The notes under the pieces: model-generated
Told to the model about the DNA's origin: nothing
Seen by the model: the letters and a program-made list of their open reading frames with translations, nothing else
The model's database searches: none
Made by a program: the position numbers and the translations under genes
Shown here: positions 63,980-64,000 of the stretch, in pieces
How positions within the stretch are numbered: the stretch's first letter is position 1
How the letters are laid out: every line of letters begins with the position of its first letter
Assembly: GCF_902806695.1 (NCBI RefSeq)
Contig: NZ_CADCXN010000069.1
Span: forward strand, 1 to 64,000
DNA length: 64,000 nt
Source: Candidatus Methylobacter favarea
Lineage (GTDB): Bacteria; Pseudomonadota; Gammaproteobacteria; Methylococcales; Methylomonadaceae
Direction: 5' to 3'

Positions 63980-64000
63980 TAAAAATTTCCCCGTTTTATC

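Overview
The window reads as chromosome of a nitrogen-fixing gammaproteobacterium, most likely a methanotroph of the Methylococcales (Methylobacter/Methylomonas type). This rests on the gene families and order: a divergent nifLA/rnf pair as in Azotobacter, the order iscA-nifU-nifS and nifV-cysE-nifW-nifZ-nifM-clpX, and the gammaproteobacterial smc-zipA-ligA block, together with many short hairpin repeats between genes. No methane oxidation gene is present, so the assignment to a methanotroph is inference.

Left part (1-13 kb): a partial reading frame entering from the left edge and an IS5-type transposase relic; a very large unrecognised inner-membrane protein; trmN; a glycine-zipper lipoprotein; the ybbP/ybbA ABC system divergent from tesA; a small HbpS-like protein; rfbC followed by a polysaccharide-export permease with no ATPase partner; cysC; and a KGG-repeat stress protein.

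Central nif region (13.7-37.5 kb): on the minus strand a long set of genes runs nifV, an unannotated 48-codon ORF coupled to both neighbours, cysE, a TPR-like gene, nifW, nifZ, nifM, clpX, a glutaredoxin-BolA fusion, a flavodoxin, a Rieske protein, an RseC-like protein and a small unknown. A second minus-strand operon is iscA-nifU-nifS. A third is rnfABCDGEH followed by bfd and bfr. nifL-nifA runs on the plus strand, divergent from rnf. Sigma-54 -24/-12 sites can be read upstream of nifV, iscA, rnfA and nifL, and TGT-N10-ACA NifA sites stand 75-140 bp upstream of them, so these units form one NifA regulon. It supplies homocitrate, Fe-S clusters, electrons (Rnf, flavodoxin) and protein maturation to nitrogenase. 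nifHDK, nifEN and nifB are not in the window.

37.5-46 kb: a gene-poor, repeat-scarred stretch (DUF167 protein, RAYT transposase relic, HNH nuclease), then a split B12-dependent ribonucleotide reductase (nrdJa/nrdJb) behind a pair of NrdR boxes, and an ABC exporter.

46-54 kb: nitrate/nitrite assimilation operon nirB-nirD-(phzF-like)-FAD reductase-nasA behind a consensus sigma-54 promoter with an NtrC-like site, so nitrogen control spans both fixation and assimilation. 54-64 kb: a secreted HbpS-like protein, a multicopper oxidase with a C-terminal membrane anchor, and smc-zipA-ligA.
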